A stretch of 64,000 bases of DNA. Origin: an uncultured Prochlorococcus sp. (GTDB lineage: Bacteria > Cyanobacteriota > Cyanobacteriia > PCC-6307 > Cyanobiaceae). A program made the translations under genes and the position numbers. This document shows positions 49,901-57,754 of this stretch, in pieces. Where the stretch lies: positions 1 to 64,000 of the forward strand of contig CACHVD010000002.1 in NCBI GenBank assembly GCA_902583265.1, in the 5' to 3' direction. The first letter of the stretch is position 1. The number at the start of each line of letters is the position of its first letter. The notes beneath the pieces were generated by a model. The model saw only the letters and a list, made by a program, of their open reading frames with translations, was not told the origin of the DNA and made no database searches.

Positions 49901-50827
49901 TTGAATATGAAAATTCTTGTAATGGGTGGCACTAGATTTGTTGGCAAGTCTTTGGTTGGAAAGTTATTAAGTCAAAATCATGATATTGATATTTTCACGA
50001 GAGGTAATAAAAGCAATCCTGAAAAAACAAATTTAATCAAGGGTGATAGAAATAGTTCAGAAGATGTCGTCAAGTTAAGAAATAAAAAGTATGATGTTAT
50101 TTATGATATTTCTGGAAGAGAGTTACAACAAACTAAACTTCTTTTAGGAAATTTAGATAACTCCTTCCAAAGATATATATATGTCAGCTCTGCTGGTGTT
50201 TATAAAGATAATTGTGAACTACCCATATCCGAAGTTGATCCAATTGATCCATATAGTAGACACAAAGGAAAGTTTGAGACAGAAAATTGGTTGATAAACC
50301 AGAAAATTCCTTTTACAAGTTTTAGACCTACTTATATTTATGGACCAGGAAATTATAATAAAATTGAAAATTGGTTTTTTGAAAGATTATTTACTAAAAA
50401 ATCTATACCCATCCCTGGTGATGGGTCTTTAATTACTCAGCTAGGACATGTTTCGGATTTAACTGATGTAATGATTAGGTGCATGAATTTTGAAAATTCT
50501 AAAAATAATATTTACAACTGTTCAGGTGAAAAAGGAGTTACAATTAAGGGTTTAATTTATTTCTGTGCAAATGTTCTTGGATTAAACCAAAATGAGATTT
50601 CTTTAAGAACATTTGATTATCAAAAATTAGATCCTAAATCTCGAAAGGGATTTCCAATTAGATTAAATCATTATCAGACTGATATCTCTAAGATTAAAAG
50701 TGATTTAGAGTGGGCCCCAACTTTTGATTTACTTAATGGTTTAAAAGATAGTTTCGTGAAAGATTTTAATAATAAAAAGAGTGAGGAGTTTGATGAAAAT
50801 TTAGATCATATTCTTTTTAATTCTTAA
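49901..50827 (+). CDS. NAD-dependent epimerase/dehydratase-like protein (CSP41-like)
   Basis: Extended short-chain dehydrogenase fold, 308 residues. The N-terminal GGTRFVGKSL (about residues 7-16) is the dinucleotide motif, SSAGVYKD (about 95-102) holds the Ser, and YSRHKGKFETE (about 116-126) replaces the standard YxxxK. This and FRPTYIYGPGN (about 143-153) match the CSP41-like group, whose plant members are RNA-binding chloroplast proteins. Whether this protein has sugar-nucleotide or RNA function is open. Its end overlaps pgsA by 27 bases in the opposite direction. Confidence 0.85.
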   Translation: MNMKILVMGGTRFVGKSLVGKLLSQNHDIDIFTRGNKSNPEKTNLIKGDRNSSEDVVKLRNKKYDVIYDISGRELQQTKLLLGNLDNSFQRYIYVSSAGVYKDNCELPISEVDPIDPYSRHKGKFETENWLINQKIPFTSFRPTYIYGPGNYNKIENWFFERLFTKKSIPIPGDGSLITQLGHVSDLTDVMIRCMNFENSKNNIYNCSGEKGVTIKGLIYFCANVLGLNQNEISLRTFDYQKLDPKSRKGFPIRLNHYQTDISKIKSDLEWAPTFDLLNGLKDSFVKDFNNKKSEEFDENLDHILFNS

Positions 50828-51340
50828 ATAGCTTAATAAAGTCAAAAAAGTCAGGATGAATCCTATCCAATAAAAAGTTAAAGCCAAATTACTTAATAAG
50901 CTTATTTTCAATGGTGTAAAAAAGGTGATTACTGAAATAAAAAAGAAAAATGTTTTATATTTTCCTAATATTGATGCTGGTAGGCCGTCTTTCGTAGAGT
51001 TCCTCAGGCTAGAGATAATTAATTCTCTAAATAAAATTAATGACAATGACCAGAAGGGTATAAGATTATTTTTACAAAGGAAGATCAGAGGAATTAAATA
51101 GAATACTTTATCGCTTAAAGGATCAAGGATAGCCCCTAATCTGGTTTTAAGATTAAATTTCCTTGCAATTAACCCGTCAAAATAATCAGTTAAACCGCCA
51201 ATAATAATCAATATAAATACATATATGGGTCTGTTAATTTCTAAAAAAAGTATTAATGGAAATACAAGGAAAAGGCGAGATATCGATAATAAATTGGGAA
51301 TATTCAATGCCAAATTTTTAAAAATTTTTTTTAATAACAA
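50801..51340 (-). CDS. pgsA: CDP-diacylglycerol-glycerol-3-phosphate 3-phosphatidyltransferase
   Basis: Membrane enzyme of 179 residues making phosphatidylglycerophosphate, on the route to the thylakoid lipid phosphatidylglycerol. The full CDP-alcohol phosphatidyltransferase motif DG-x2-AR-x8-G-x3-D-x3-D is seen at about residues 54-76 (DYFDGLIARK to DPLSDK). About five hydrophobic helices are predicted. The C-terminal end overlaps the convergent epimerase gene by 27 bases. Confidence 0.95.
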   Translation of the reverse strand: MLLKKIFKNLALNIPNLLSISRLFLVFPLILFLEINRPIYVFILIIIGGLTDYFDGLIARKFNLKTRLGAILDPLSDKVFYLIPLIFLCKNNLIPFWSLSLILFRELIISSLRNSTKDGLPASILGKYKTFFFFISVITFFTPLKISLLSNLALTFYWIGFILTFLTLLSYLRIKKNMI

Positions 51341-51524
51341 ATTAGTTTTTGTATATAAAAAATATATTACACTCTCAACAAACTTAAATTTTTAGTAAAA
51401 ATTTTAAATAGTTTTTGATGCTAGATTTTAAAATTTAATTTAAATCTGAATCCTAAAGATTATAAACTCAACTTCTCTTTATGAATGATGATGTTTTATA
51501 TTACAAAATTATTCCTTATATATA

Positions 51525-52136
51525 ATGCAGCCTCATAGCCTAAAGCTATTTCCAGAATCTGATTTGATAAATTCAATTAAAGAATATTCTTTATCGAATA
51601 ATTTATACGGGTATGTTTCTGGAGTGGTTGGTAATCTTAGAACAGTTTGTATTCAATGCCCAGGTAATCAAGAGATAAATAAATTTGAAGGAAATCTAGA
51701 GATAGTTTCTTTAAACGGACATTTTAATAAAGCAGATGTTCATTTACATTTGAGTTTTGCAGATGAGGGATGTAATGTGTTTGGGGGGCATCTTGAAGAG
51801 GGATGTATTGTAAAAAAAGGTGCTGATATATTATTACTTTCTTTTGAACAGAAAATTATTAATGTCTCAAATCATGATTTAATCACTAATGAATCACGTT
51901 TAAAAGTATATATTTTAAAGGATTGTCCTTGGTCTAAAAGAGCAATTAGGTTGCTTAATTCTTTCTCAATCCCTCATGAAGTTACTCTAATAGACAATGA
52001 TGATAGCTTTCAAAAAATTATGGCTCAAAGTAGCCATAATACTTTCCCTCAAATATTTTTGGATAATAAATTTTTTGGAGGATATGATGAACTTTCAGAA
52101 CAAGCAAAATTGGATAATTTAATTTCATTTAAGTAA
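51525..52136 (+). CDS. Fusion of a PPC (DUF296) domain with a monothiol glutaredoxin
   Basis: Protein of 203 residues in two parts. The N-terminal part (about 1-115) is a PPC/DUF296 domain with the metal-like HLHLSFADEGCNVFGGHL (about 73-90), containing HxH and GGHL. The C-terminal part (about 125-203) is glutaredoxin-like: VYILKDCPWSKRAIRLL (about 128-144) with one active-site Cys (CPWS), and NTFPQIFLDNKFFGGYDEL (about 171-189). The CPWS single-Cys pattern means monothiol chemistry, perhaps Fe-S or glutathione related. The fusion is unusual. Starts ATG after a gap of 185 bases. Confidence 0.85.
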   Translation: MQPHSLKLFPESDLINSIKEYSLSNNLYGYVSGVVGNLRTVCIQCPGNQEINKFEGNLEIVSLNGHFNKADVHLHLSFADEGCNVFGGHLEEGCIVKKGADILLLSFEQKIINVSNHDLITNESRLKVYILKDCPWSKRAIRLLNSFSIPHEVTLIDNDDSFQKIMAQSSHNTFPQIFLDNKFFGGYDELSEQAKLDNLISFK

Positions 52137-52146
52137 TCTAAATTTT

Positions 52147-52335
52147 TTAACTATCACGATTAGTAAGTTTTTCAGCAACTAATTCGTCCTCTAACTGCTT
52201 TATTAATCTTGATACAAGACTTTGAAATTCTGGTTGACAGCCTTTAAATGCAGCTTTATGTCTTATTGGCTCATTTCTAGTTCTTAAGTCAGTAAGCATT
52301 AATTGTAATGCGTCAATTTTGGGATTTATTTTCAT
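52147..52335 (-). CDS. Small conserved-looking protein, 62 residues
   Basis: Helical charged protein with MKINPKIDALQLMLTDLRTR and a second helix around LVSRLIKQLEDELVAE. No motif for a known fold is visible. It ends ten bases from the convergent fusion gene and starts 26 bases after the reductase-like gene on the same strand, so it may share that transcript. I recognise the pattern as a typical picocyanobacterial hypothetical but not a named family. Confidence 0.65.
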   Translation of the reverse strand: MKINPKIDALQLMLTDLRTRNEPIRHKAAFKGCQPEFQSLVSRLIKQLEDELVAEKLTNRDS

Positions 52336-52361
52336 AGTTTTAATTTATATATTTACATCTT

Positions 52362-53021
52362 TTAAATCATTTGCATAGCTTTTTTAAAAGATATCTTTTT
52401 ATCATCATTCGAACTTGTAACTTCTATTAATTTATTTATGGATTCTTTGTTTTTTAAAGAATCTATACAACATTGCGCAACTAATCTCCTTGGGATTGAT
52501 CCATTAATTTGAGTATCCTCTTTTGAATAATTTATATTTTCTGATTTAATATCTTCATTTTCCTTTAATCCTCCAGGTCTAATAATAGTCCAATCAAAAT
52601 TTGAATTACGTAGAAAGTTTTCACCTAATTTCTTCCAAATAAGAATTAAACCAAATAAGTTTAATGGGTGAAATAATTTACCAGTACAAAGGGAACTAAC
52701 TAAAATAACCCTTTTAATACCAACTCTTTTGCAACTCTCTAATTGCCTGTATACACCTAATGCATCAACCTTTGCAGGACCAGTTAAATCTAATGATGCT
52801 CTCGCTCCAGTAGCAATTATCAAGGCATCAATATCTTTAAAAGCTTTATCGAGTTCTTTCTTATTATCTAATGAAACTCTAATTGTTTCTAAACGCTCTA
52901 GTCCTGCTGAGACTTTTGAATTCTTTCTAATGATTTGCCTTACTTTATACCCTTTCTTAACTGCTTCTTCGGAAATTCTATAACCTGTTTTCCCCGATGC
53001 ACCAGTAATTGCTATTTTCAT
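52362..53021 (-). CDS. NAD(P)-binding atypical short-chain reductase
   Basis: Protein of 219 residues with the N-terminal dinucleotide motif ITGASGKTGYRI (about 4-15) and a following IIRKNSK. LIIATGAR (about 67-74), VILVSSLCTG (about 105-114) and WTIIRPGGL (about 144-152) match the NmrA / atypical SDR-a5 group, which lacks a classic catalytic YxxxK. Members bind NADP in redox-sensing or quinone-related roles. Ends 26 bases before the 62-residue gene. Confidence 0.82.
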   Translation of the reverse strand: MKIAITGASGKTGYRISEEAVKKGYKVRQIIRKNSKVSAGLERLETIRVSLDNKKELDKAFKDIDALIIATGARASLDLTGPAKVDALGVYRQLESCKRVGIKRVILVSSLCTGKLFHPLNLFGLILIWKKLGENFLRNSNFDWTIIRPGGLKENEDIKSENINYSKEDTQINGSIPRRLVAQCCIDSLKNKESINKLIEVTSSNDDKKISFKKAMQMI

Positions 53022-53056
53022 GATTAAAAAACTAATTTAAACATTATATAAATTTC

Positions 53057-53710
53057 TTAAGGCTTTTTACATATAAATTTCTTTTTTCTTTTGGGATAAA
53101 GAGTGCGACATAAATAACATTTTCTTCCATCACAGCCTCTTGCAGTACAGTATTCTCTGCCATAAAAGATTATTTGCAAATGTAAAGTATTCCAATCATT
53201 AATAGGAAATATTTTTTTTAGGTCTTTTTCTGTTTGAACTACGCTATCGCCATTTGATAGGCCCCATCTTTGCGCCAACCTGTGTATATGAGTATCTACT
53301 GGGAATGAAGGTATTTTAAACACTTGAGACATTACAACTGATGCTGTTTTATGACCTACCCCTGGAAGAGATTCAAGCTTTTCAAAAGTATTTGGCACGC
53401 AACTTTTATGCTTCTCAATCAACATTTTAGATAGATTATAAATGTTCTTTGATTTTTGATTAGATAGACCTAAAAATTTTATGTATTCATAAATGCCATT
53501 AATACCTAGCTTGACCATCTTTTCTGGACTATCTGCAACTTTAAATAAGCTTTTTGTTAATTCATTAACTTTCTTATCGGTTGATTGAGCGCTTAAAACT
53601 ACGGCGACGAGAAGCGTATAAGCATTTGTATGATCAAGGGGTATTGGAGGCGATGGATATAGCTTTTTTAGTTCCTTTTTAATTATTTCTGCTCTTTCGG
53701 CCTTTCTCAT
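53057..53710 (-). CDS. nth: Endonuclease III (bifunctional DNA glycosylase)
   Basis: Base-excision repair enzyme of 217 residues removing oxidised pyrimidines. The helix-hairpin-helix is LESLPGVGHKTASVV (about residues 106-120) with the catalytic lysine, and the catalytic aspartate lies in VDTHIHRLAQRWG (about 133-145). The C-terminal cysteines are spaced C-x4-C-x4-C-x2-C (CTARGCDGRKCYLC, about 190-203) rather than the usual C-x6-C-x2-C-x5-C, so the iron-sulfur cluster region is altered. Divergent from futC. Confidence 0.92.
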   Translation of the reverse strand: MRKAERAEIIKKELKKLYPSPPIPLDHTNAYTLLVAVVLSAQSTDKKVNELTKSLFKVADSPEKMVKLGINGIYEYIKFLGLSNQKSKNIYNLSKMLIEKHKSCVPNTFEKLESLPGVGHKTASVVMSQVFKIPSFPVDTHIHRLAQRWGLSNGDSVVQTEKDLKKIFPINDWNTLHLQIIFYGREYCTARGCDGRKCYLCRTLYPKRKKKFICKKP

Positions 53711-53730
53711 AAAATTGAATAATTGAATGG

Positions 53731-53746
53731 TGTATAAAATTATACA
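53731..53746. promoter_or_regulatory. Perfect 16-base palindrome between nth and futC
   Basis: TGTATAA-AA-TTATACA has seven-base arms about a two-base centre. It lies 20 bases from the nth start and 60 bases before the futC GTG. A dimeric regulator site is plausible. It does not match the Fur consensus well, and AT-rich DNA makes chance palindromes more likely. Confidence 0.4.
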
Positions 53747-53805
53747 AGAGATATTTTTAGTTAATATTTTCTGCTAATTTAATATATTTAAAGAATAATA
53801 ATTTT

Positions 53806-54864
53806 GTGAATAATGATGCGTTAATAATTGATGATCTGCATCATAAATATGATAAGAGAGAAAATTCAAATTGGATATTAAATGAAATTAACCTAAAAAT
53901 TGAAAAAGACGAACTATTAGGTTTGCTTGGTCCTTCTGGTTGCGGAAAAACTACTCTTTTGAGATTAATCGCAGGTTTCGAATATCCCTCTAAAGGAACG
54001 ATATCTTTAAATGATGTCGAAATTTCAAGTAAGAAAAAAATTCTTAGTCCTGAGAAAAGAAATATAGGTATGGTTTTTCAAGACTATGCACTTTTCCCTC
54101 ACTTAACTGTTTTGGAAAATGTAATTTTTGGTTTGAAAAACAAAAAAGACAGATCTAGAGTTGATTATTTATTGAATGTTGTTGGTCTTGATAGTTTTGT
54201 TGAAAGGTACCCACATGAACTGTCTGGAGGCCAAAAACAAAGACTCGCAATTGCGAGAGCTCTTGCTCCAGGTACAAATTTTATTTTATTAGATGAACCT
54301 TTTTGTAGTCTTGATATGCATGTCAAACTAAAATTGAGAAGTGAACTCCCTAATATCCTAAAAGGTTGTAATGCAAGCGGATTGATGGTTACTCATGATC
54401 CTCAAGAAGCCATGTCAATTTGCGATAAAGTTGCCGTTATGAATGAAGGTAAAATTCATCAAATTGATACACCAATTAATCTTCTAAATAATCCAAAGAC
54501 TATATTTGTGAGTAGTTTTATTTTGGGAAATAATATTATTAATCTCGAAAAAACTGGTAATTCATATATTTCTTGTTTGGGTGAAATAAATTGTTCAGGG
54601 TATTTGAAAAATACAGTTATCAAAAGTATGTCAATTTCGCCTAAATTTATTTCAATTAAAAAATCAAAATCTGGTGATGCTCAGGTAATATCTAAAGAAT
54701 TCCTTGGTGAATTTCTTATCTATAAAGTATCTATTAATGGAAACATATTAAGGGTTAGAACTGATATTAATAATCTCCTTAATAATGGCGATAAATGTTC
54801 ACTTTCTATTAATAAAAATAGTCATTATTTTTTATATCCTGGAGCATATAAGGAATATATATAG
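53806..54864 (+). CDS. futC: Ferric iron ABC transporter ATP-binding protein (FutC-like)
   Basis: ATPase of 352 residues with a GTG start. Walker A GPSGCGKTT (about residues 42-50), Q-loop VFQDYALFPHLTV, signature LSGGQKQRLAIARA (about 138-151), Walker B ILLDEPFCSLD (about 160-170) and the switch MVTHDPQEAM are clear. The C-terminal part (about 235-352) is a TOBE-like domain, as in Fe3+/thiamine-type importers. FutC assignment rests on this architecture and on the ferritin and Fur-like sites nearby. The permease and binding protein are not in the window. Confidence 0.85.
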   Translation: MNNDALIIDDLHHKYDKRENSNWILNEINLKIEKDELLGLLGPSGCGKTTLLRLIAGFEYPSKGTISLNDVEISSKKKILSPEKRNIGMVFQDYALFPHLTVLENVIFGLKNKKDRSRVDYLLNVVGLDSFVERYPHELSGGQKQRLAIARALAPGTNFILLDEPFCSLDMHVKLKLRSELPNILKGCNASGLMVTHDPQEAMSICDKVAVMNEGKIHQIDTPINLLNNPKTIFVSSFILGNNIINLEKTGNSYISCLGEINCSGYLKNTVIKSMSISPKFISIKKSKSGDAQVISKEFLGEFLIYKVSINGNILRVRTDINNLLNNGDKCSLSINKNSHYFLYPGAYKEYI

Positions 54865-55003
54865 ACTTTTTTATAGGCAATTACACTTGCCCCCCTTCCA
54901 ATTAGAGCATTTTTTCTTTTTACATTTCTTTTTTTTACTGTTATATATTTTATTAGTTAATAGCAGTTCAGAAAATCTGTACTGTAAATTCATTTATAGT
55001 ATT

Positions 55004-55022
55004 GAGACTGATTTTCATTATC
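55004..55022. promoter_or_regulatory. Candidate Fur box upstream of ferritin
   Basis: The 19-base site GAGACTGATTTTCATTATC matches the classic GATAATGATAATCATTATC at 15 of 19 positions, the right half almost perfectly. It lies about 84 bases before the ferritin ATG and past the futC end, within a likely ferritin promoter. Confidence 0.55.
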
Positions 55023-55105
55023 ATATTATTTAATCTAATTTAAATGATTAATTTATTACTAATTCATACAAAATGTTGTAATATTTATATAGTTTCTCTG
55101 TACTA

Positions 55106-55660
55106 ATGAACGAAACTAATTTAAAAGTAAAGAAGTTAATTAATTTTGGTCCATCTGGAAGAGCTGTTGCACAACCAATGGACAATAGTTTATTGGATAA
55201 TATTTTTGAACATCTAACAATGGAAAGATATGCCAATGTGCAATATTTTTCTATTTACCTGTGGTTTCAGGAGAGAGATTTAAATGGTTTTGCCTCACAT
55301 TTTCTAAATGAATCACAAAGTGAAATGGAACATGCTCAAAAATTTGCAGATTATTTAATAGCAAGAGGACAAAGCGTAAAATTAGATGATCTTCCCGCTC
55401 CTGTTCAAACATGGGATTCAATTGAGGATTTAATTTCTTATTCTTTCAATATGGAAGCTGATTTAACTTCATCTCTACAACAACTTTATTCAATTTCAGA
55501 GAGAATTTCAGATACAAGAACCAACGTATTTTTAGATCCAATTGTAGAGGCTCAAACACAATCAGAAGATGAATTTGCAAACATACTTGGTAAAATTAAG
55601 TTTGCCTCTGGTCAACCTTCTGCAATTTTATTAATAGATAGTGATTTAAAGAAAAAATAA
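55106..55660 (+). CDS. ftn: Ferritin
   Basis: Iron-storage protein of 184 residues. The four-helix bundle has the ferroxidase residues in MERYANVQYFSIYLWF (about residues 39-54, Glu and Tyr), SEMEHAQKFADY (about 72-83, ExxH) and further acidic residues in later helices (AQTQSEDEF, about 150-158). It is non-heme bacterial-type ferritin rather than Dps. Its 3' end overlaps the convergent 96-residue gene by 15 bases. Confidence 0.93.
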   Translation: MNETNLKVKKLINFGPSGRAVAQPMDNSLLDNIFEHLTMERYANVQYFSIYLWFQERDLNGFASHFLNESQSEMEHAQKFADYLIARGQSVKLDDLPAPVQTWDSIEDLISYSFNMEADLTSSLQQLYSISERISDTRTNVFLDPIVEAQTQSEDEFANILGKIKFASGQPSAILLIDSDLKKK

Positions 55661-55936
55661 ATTACTTTCAAATTTATTTTCATTCAATGTTCTTTTGGTT
55701 ATTTCAAAGAGTAACTTAGAAAAGTTTATTTTCTCATTATTTTTTTTATTTAAGAACTCAGCTATTTTATAAATCTCTTTCACTCTTTTAAAAATATTTT
55801 TGTTTTCAGAAAATAACCTTTCCTTCAATGCTGTATTACTAGTAGTTTTGAAAGATTGTTTTATATTTCTAAGTCTATTCGATAAAAAATCAACTTCCAT
55901 TAACAAGTTGTTAGTAAGTGATTGTGATTCCTTCAT
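55646..55936 (-). CDS. Uncharacterised helical protein downstream of the Crp-like gene
   Basis: Product of 96 residues, starting at the ATG at 55936; a longer frame into the regulator gene is unlikely. The sequence is Lys/Asn-rich and helical (NRLRNIKQSF and RVKEIYKIAEFLNK) with no membrane segment. It starts four bases after the regulator stop, so it is translated from that message. Its end overlaps ferritin's end on the other strand. The pairing suggests a role linked to the regulator, but no family is recognised. Confidence 0.65.
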   Translation of the reverse strand: MKESQSLTNNLLMEVDFLSNRLRNIKQSFKTTSNTALKERLFSENKNIFKRVKEIYKIAEFLNKKNNEKINFSKLLFEITKRTLNENKFESNLFFL

Positions 55937-55940
55937 ATTT

Positions 55941-56528
55941 TTATAGCGGCGATGATTCAATAAAAGAAGGGGCAACACTGACTGTTTGGGTTCCAATCGG
56001 AGCTATTATTAACTCTGATGATCTTAATTTAGAAATTAATCTTGTTGATGTTACACGAGTAGAACCAATTAACTCACCAATCCTTTCGTGAGTTAACCTA
56101 AAAGGTAATTCGCACCAATTACCGCATCTTCTTCCTAAACGATTTACTAGTATTGAAAACAACGCATGTAATCGCTGCTCTGCATTTCCTAAGTGTCTAA
56201 TCCTAAGGAGTTGCAAAGTCCATTCATTCACTGCATCGAAACCAATATTACCATCAATATTTACATTGCTATGAAAAGACAAATCTGTTAACGCTTCTAC
56301 ACAGACACCTTCGCTACATAAAAGGTCCGTTCTTAATTGATCACCTGATTGTAAAAAAGCAAGTGTCATTCCTTCTGTCTCTTCACAAGGGCAATAAACT
56401 CTAGCAATTCCGCTTTCAACTTCAAGGCATGTGCCTTTTGGCCTTGATGAAGGGTCTATTAAAACTGATTGGCCAGTTACTATCCTTACTGATTTTGACG
56501 CAGGTTCTCCATAACTATGAAAATTCAT
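55941..56528 (-). CDS. Crp/Fnr family transcriptional regulator
   Basis: Regulator of 195 residues. An N-terminal cyclic-nucleotide-binding-like beta barrel (about 20-95) has degenerated: the usual phosphate-binding GEL/RS motif is replaced by GDQLRTDLLCSEG (about 83-95), so cAMP binding is doubtful. The C-terminal winged helix-turn-helix is LTHERIGELIGSTRVTSTRLISKL (helices about 145-168), the Crp-type DNA-reading helix being STRVTSTRLI. It is divergent from a zinc-ribbon gene across a region with two Fur-like sites, and co-transcribed with the 96-residue gene. Confidence 0.87.
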   Translation of the reverse strand: MNFHSYGEPASKSVRIVTGQSVLIDPSSRPKGTCLEVESGIARVYCPCEETEGMTLAFLQSGDQLRTDLLCSEGVCVEALTDLSFHSNVNIDGNIGFDAVNEWTLQLLRIRHLGNAEQRLHALFSILVNRLGRRCGNWCELPFRLTHERIGELIGSTRVTSTRLISKLRSSELIIAPIGTQTVSVAPSFIESSPL

Positions 56529-56540
56529 TAATTAAAGTAT

Positions 56541-56559
56541 GATAATGAGAATTATTATC
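56541..56559. promoter_or_regulatory. Strong candidate Fur box in the divergent Crp / zinc-ribbon promoter region
   Basis: GATAATGAGAATTATTATC matches the 19-base Fur consensus at 17 positions. It lies 13 bases upstream of the Crp-like regulator start, where binding would block transcription, and 122 bases from the zinc-ribbon gene. Confidence 0.7.
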
Positions 56560-56585
56560 AATTATGCACTAATAAAGAACTTATT

Positions 56586-56604
56586 GCAATAGATTCTCAT
56601 TATC
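56586..56604. promoter_or_regulatory. Weaker second Fur-like site
   Basis: The right half TCTCATTATC is nearly perfect while the left half is weak, about 13 of 19 positions in all. It is spaced 45 bases from the stronger box and 77 bases before the zinc-ribbon gene start. Confidence 0.4.
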
Positions 56605-56680
56605 ATTTTATTTTTGAAGTTTTCTTTACATGGTATTTATCAATATAATTTAATTAGAAATGCTAAAAATTTTATTTTAG

Positions 56681-56869
56681 ATGAGCTTAAATAGAGTCTG
56701 TTTTAATTGTGGAAGTTCTTCATTCGTTTCAGATAGATCTTTAGGAGGTAAGATTGTTTGCTCTAAATGTGGATCTTCTTCATTTAAAAATAAATCCTCT
56801 TCATTTTTTAAAAGTAAAAAATTTATATTTCTTGCTCTAGCGATAGCTATTCTTATTATTGTTATTTAG
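56681..56869 (+). CDS. Small zinc-ribbon membrane protein
   Basis: Protein of 62 residues. Two cysteine pairs (CFNCGSSSF at about residues 7-15 and CSKCGSSSF at about 27-35) form a zinc ribbon, and a single transmembrane helix ends the protein (FIFLALAIAILIIVI, about 48-62). Its 3' end overlaps the convergent ABC gene by eight bases. The cytoplasmic ribbon plus tail-anchor layout could sense metal or recruit a partner; the upstream Fur-like sites suggest iron control. Function unknown. Confidence 0.7.
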   Translation: MSLNRVCFNCGSSSFVSDRSLGGKIVCSKCGSSSFKNKSSSFFKSKKFIFLALAIAILIIVI

Positions 56870-57650
56870 AACCTCTGTTTATATTCCAAAGTCCATTATT
56901 TTTAGTTACCTCTACATCAATACCATATAACTTATTTAGATTCTCACTATTCATAACCTTATTTTGATCTCCATCAGCGATTATTTTGCCATCTTTTAGC
57001 ATTATGACCCGGTCATAAATTTGGGTAATTGTTGAAATATCATGAGTGACGCATAAAATTTTCGTATTTAATTTTGATAATTCATTAACCTTATCAATTA
57101 CAAAAAACTTTGATCTATAATCTAAATTTGCAATTGGTTCATCTAGGATTAAAATTTCCGGTTTTTTGATTAATGCCCTTGCAATAAGGGAAATTTGTTT
57201 TTCTCCATCTGATAAATAGGAAAAATTCTTTTTAGATAAATTAGAAATATTCATTTTTTTCATGATTTTTTCAACCTTATAAGAATCTCTTTCAGATTTT
57301 TTTTGTACGTAACAATATCTTCCATATAGTCCACTTAAAATTAAATCAAAAACTTGTAAATTTGGATTTATTCTATTTTTTATATCATTATTTACGGTAC
57401 TTATTTTATTTCTTAGTTCCCATAAATTTATAAGTTCTTTGTCAAATATCTTTAGTTTCGATTCATTAGCTACTACTGGGTATAAGTTTCTATTAATTAT
57501 CTCAATTAGAGATGATTTACCTGAACCATTCGGTCCAATTAATATTACATTTTCTGAATAAGATATCTTTAAATTTAAATCTTTAATTACTCTAAAACCA
57601 TTTTTAAAACAATTTATATTTTTTGCGTCAAACCAAAATTTATTAAACAC
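56862..57650 (-). CDS. ABC transporter ATP-binding protein without adjacent permease
   Basis: ATPase of 262 residues with a GTG start. Walker A GPNGSGKSSL (about residues 38-47), signature in YLSDGEKQISLIARAL (about 145-160; SDGEKQ in place of SGGQ), Walker B ILILDEPIANLDYR (about 167-180) and switch CVTHDISTI are visible. The overall order resembles the ModF / FepC-like import ATPases. No permease or binding protein lies beside it. Its GTG overlaps the TAG stop of a 33-residue membrane ORF, in turn four bases after a Rieske oxygenase gene. Confidence 0.82.
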   Translation of the reverse strand: MFNKFWFDAKNINCFKNGFRVIKDLNLKISYSENVILIGPNGSGKSSLIEIINRNLYPVVANESKLKIFDKELINLWELRNKISTVNNDIKNRINPNLQVFDLILSGLYGRYCYVQKKSERDSYKVEKIMKKMNISNLSKKNFSYLSDGEKQISLIARALIKKPEILILDEPIANLDYRSKFFVIDKVNELSKLNTKILCVTHDISTITQIYDRVIMLKDGKIIADGDQNKVMNSENLNKLYGIDVEVTKNNGLWNINRGSK

Positions 57651-57751
57651 TAAAACTTATTACTCCAAAATATAATCAATTGAATCGAGCTTAAAATAAA
57701 TATAAAGAGATAAAGCCAATTCAACCATGAAGGTCTATCTACTTTCTTCAT
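57650..57751 (-). CDS. 33-residue membrane micro-protein between the Rieske and ABC genes
   Basis: ATG-to-TAG frame reading MKKVDRPSWLNWLYLFIF and on, with one hydrophobic helix (about residues 10-29) and a short charged start. Its ATG begins three bases after the Rieske gene's TAA, and its TAG shares its last base with the GTG of the ABC gene (TAGTG). This close fit on both sides argues strongly that it is translated. No family is recognised; it could be a membrane anchor or regulator. Confidence 0.6.
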   Translation of the reverse strand: MKKVDRPSWLNWLYLFIFILSSIQLIIFWSNKF

Positions 57752-57754
57752 GAA

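Noticed and set aside
55937-55996. 20-residue extension of the 96-residue protein into the Crp gene
   Set aside because: It overlaps the coding end of the regulator; the ATG four bases after the regulator stop is the likelier start.
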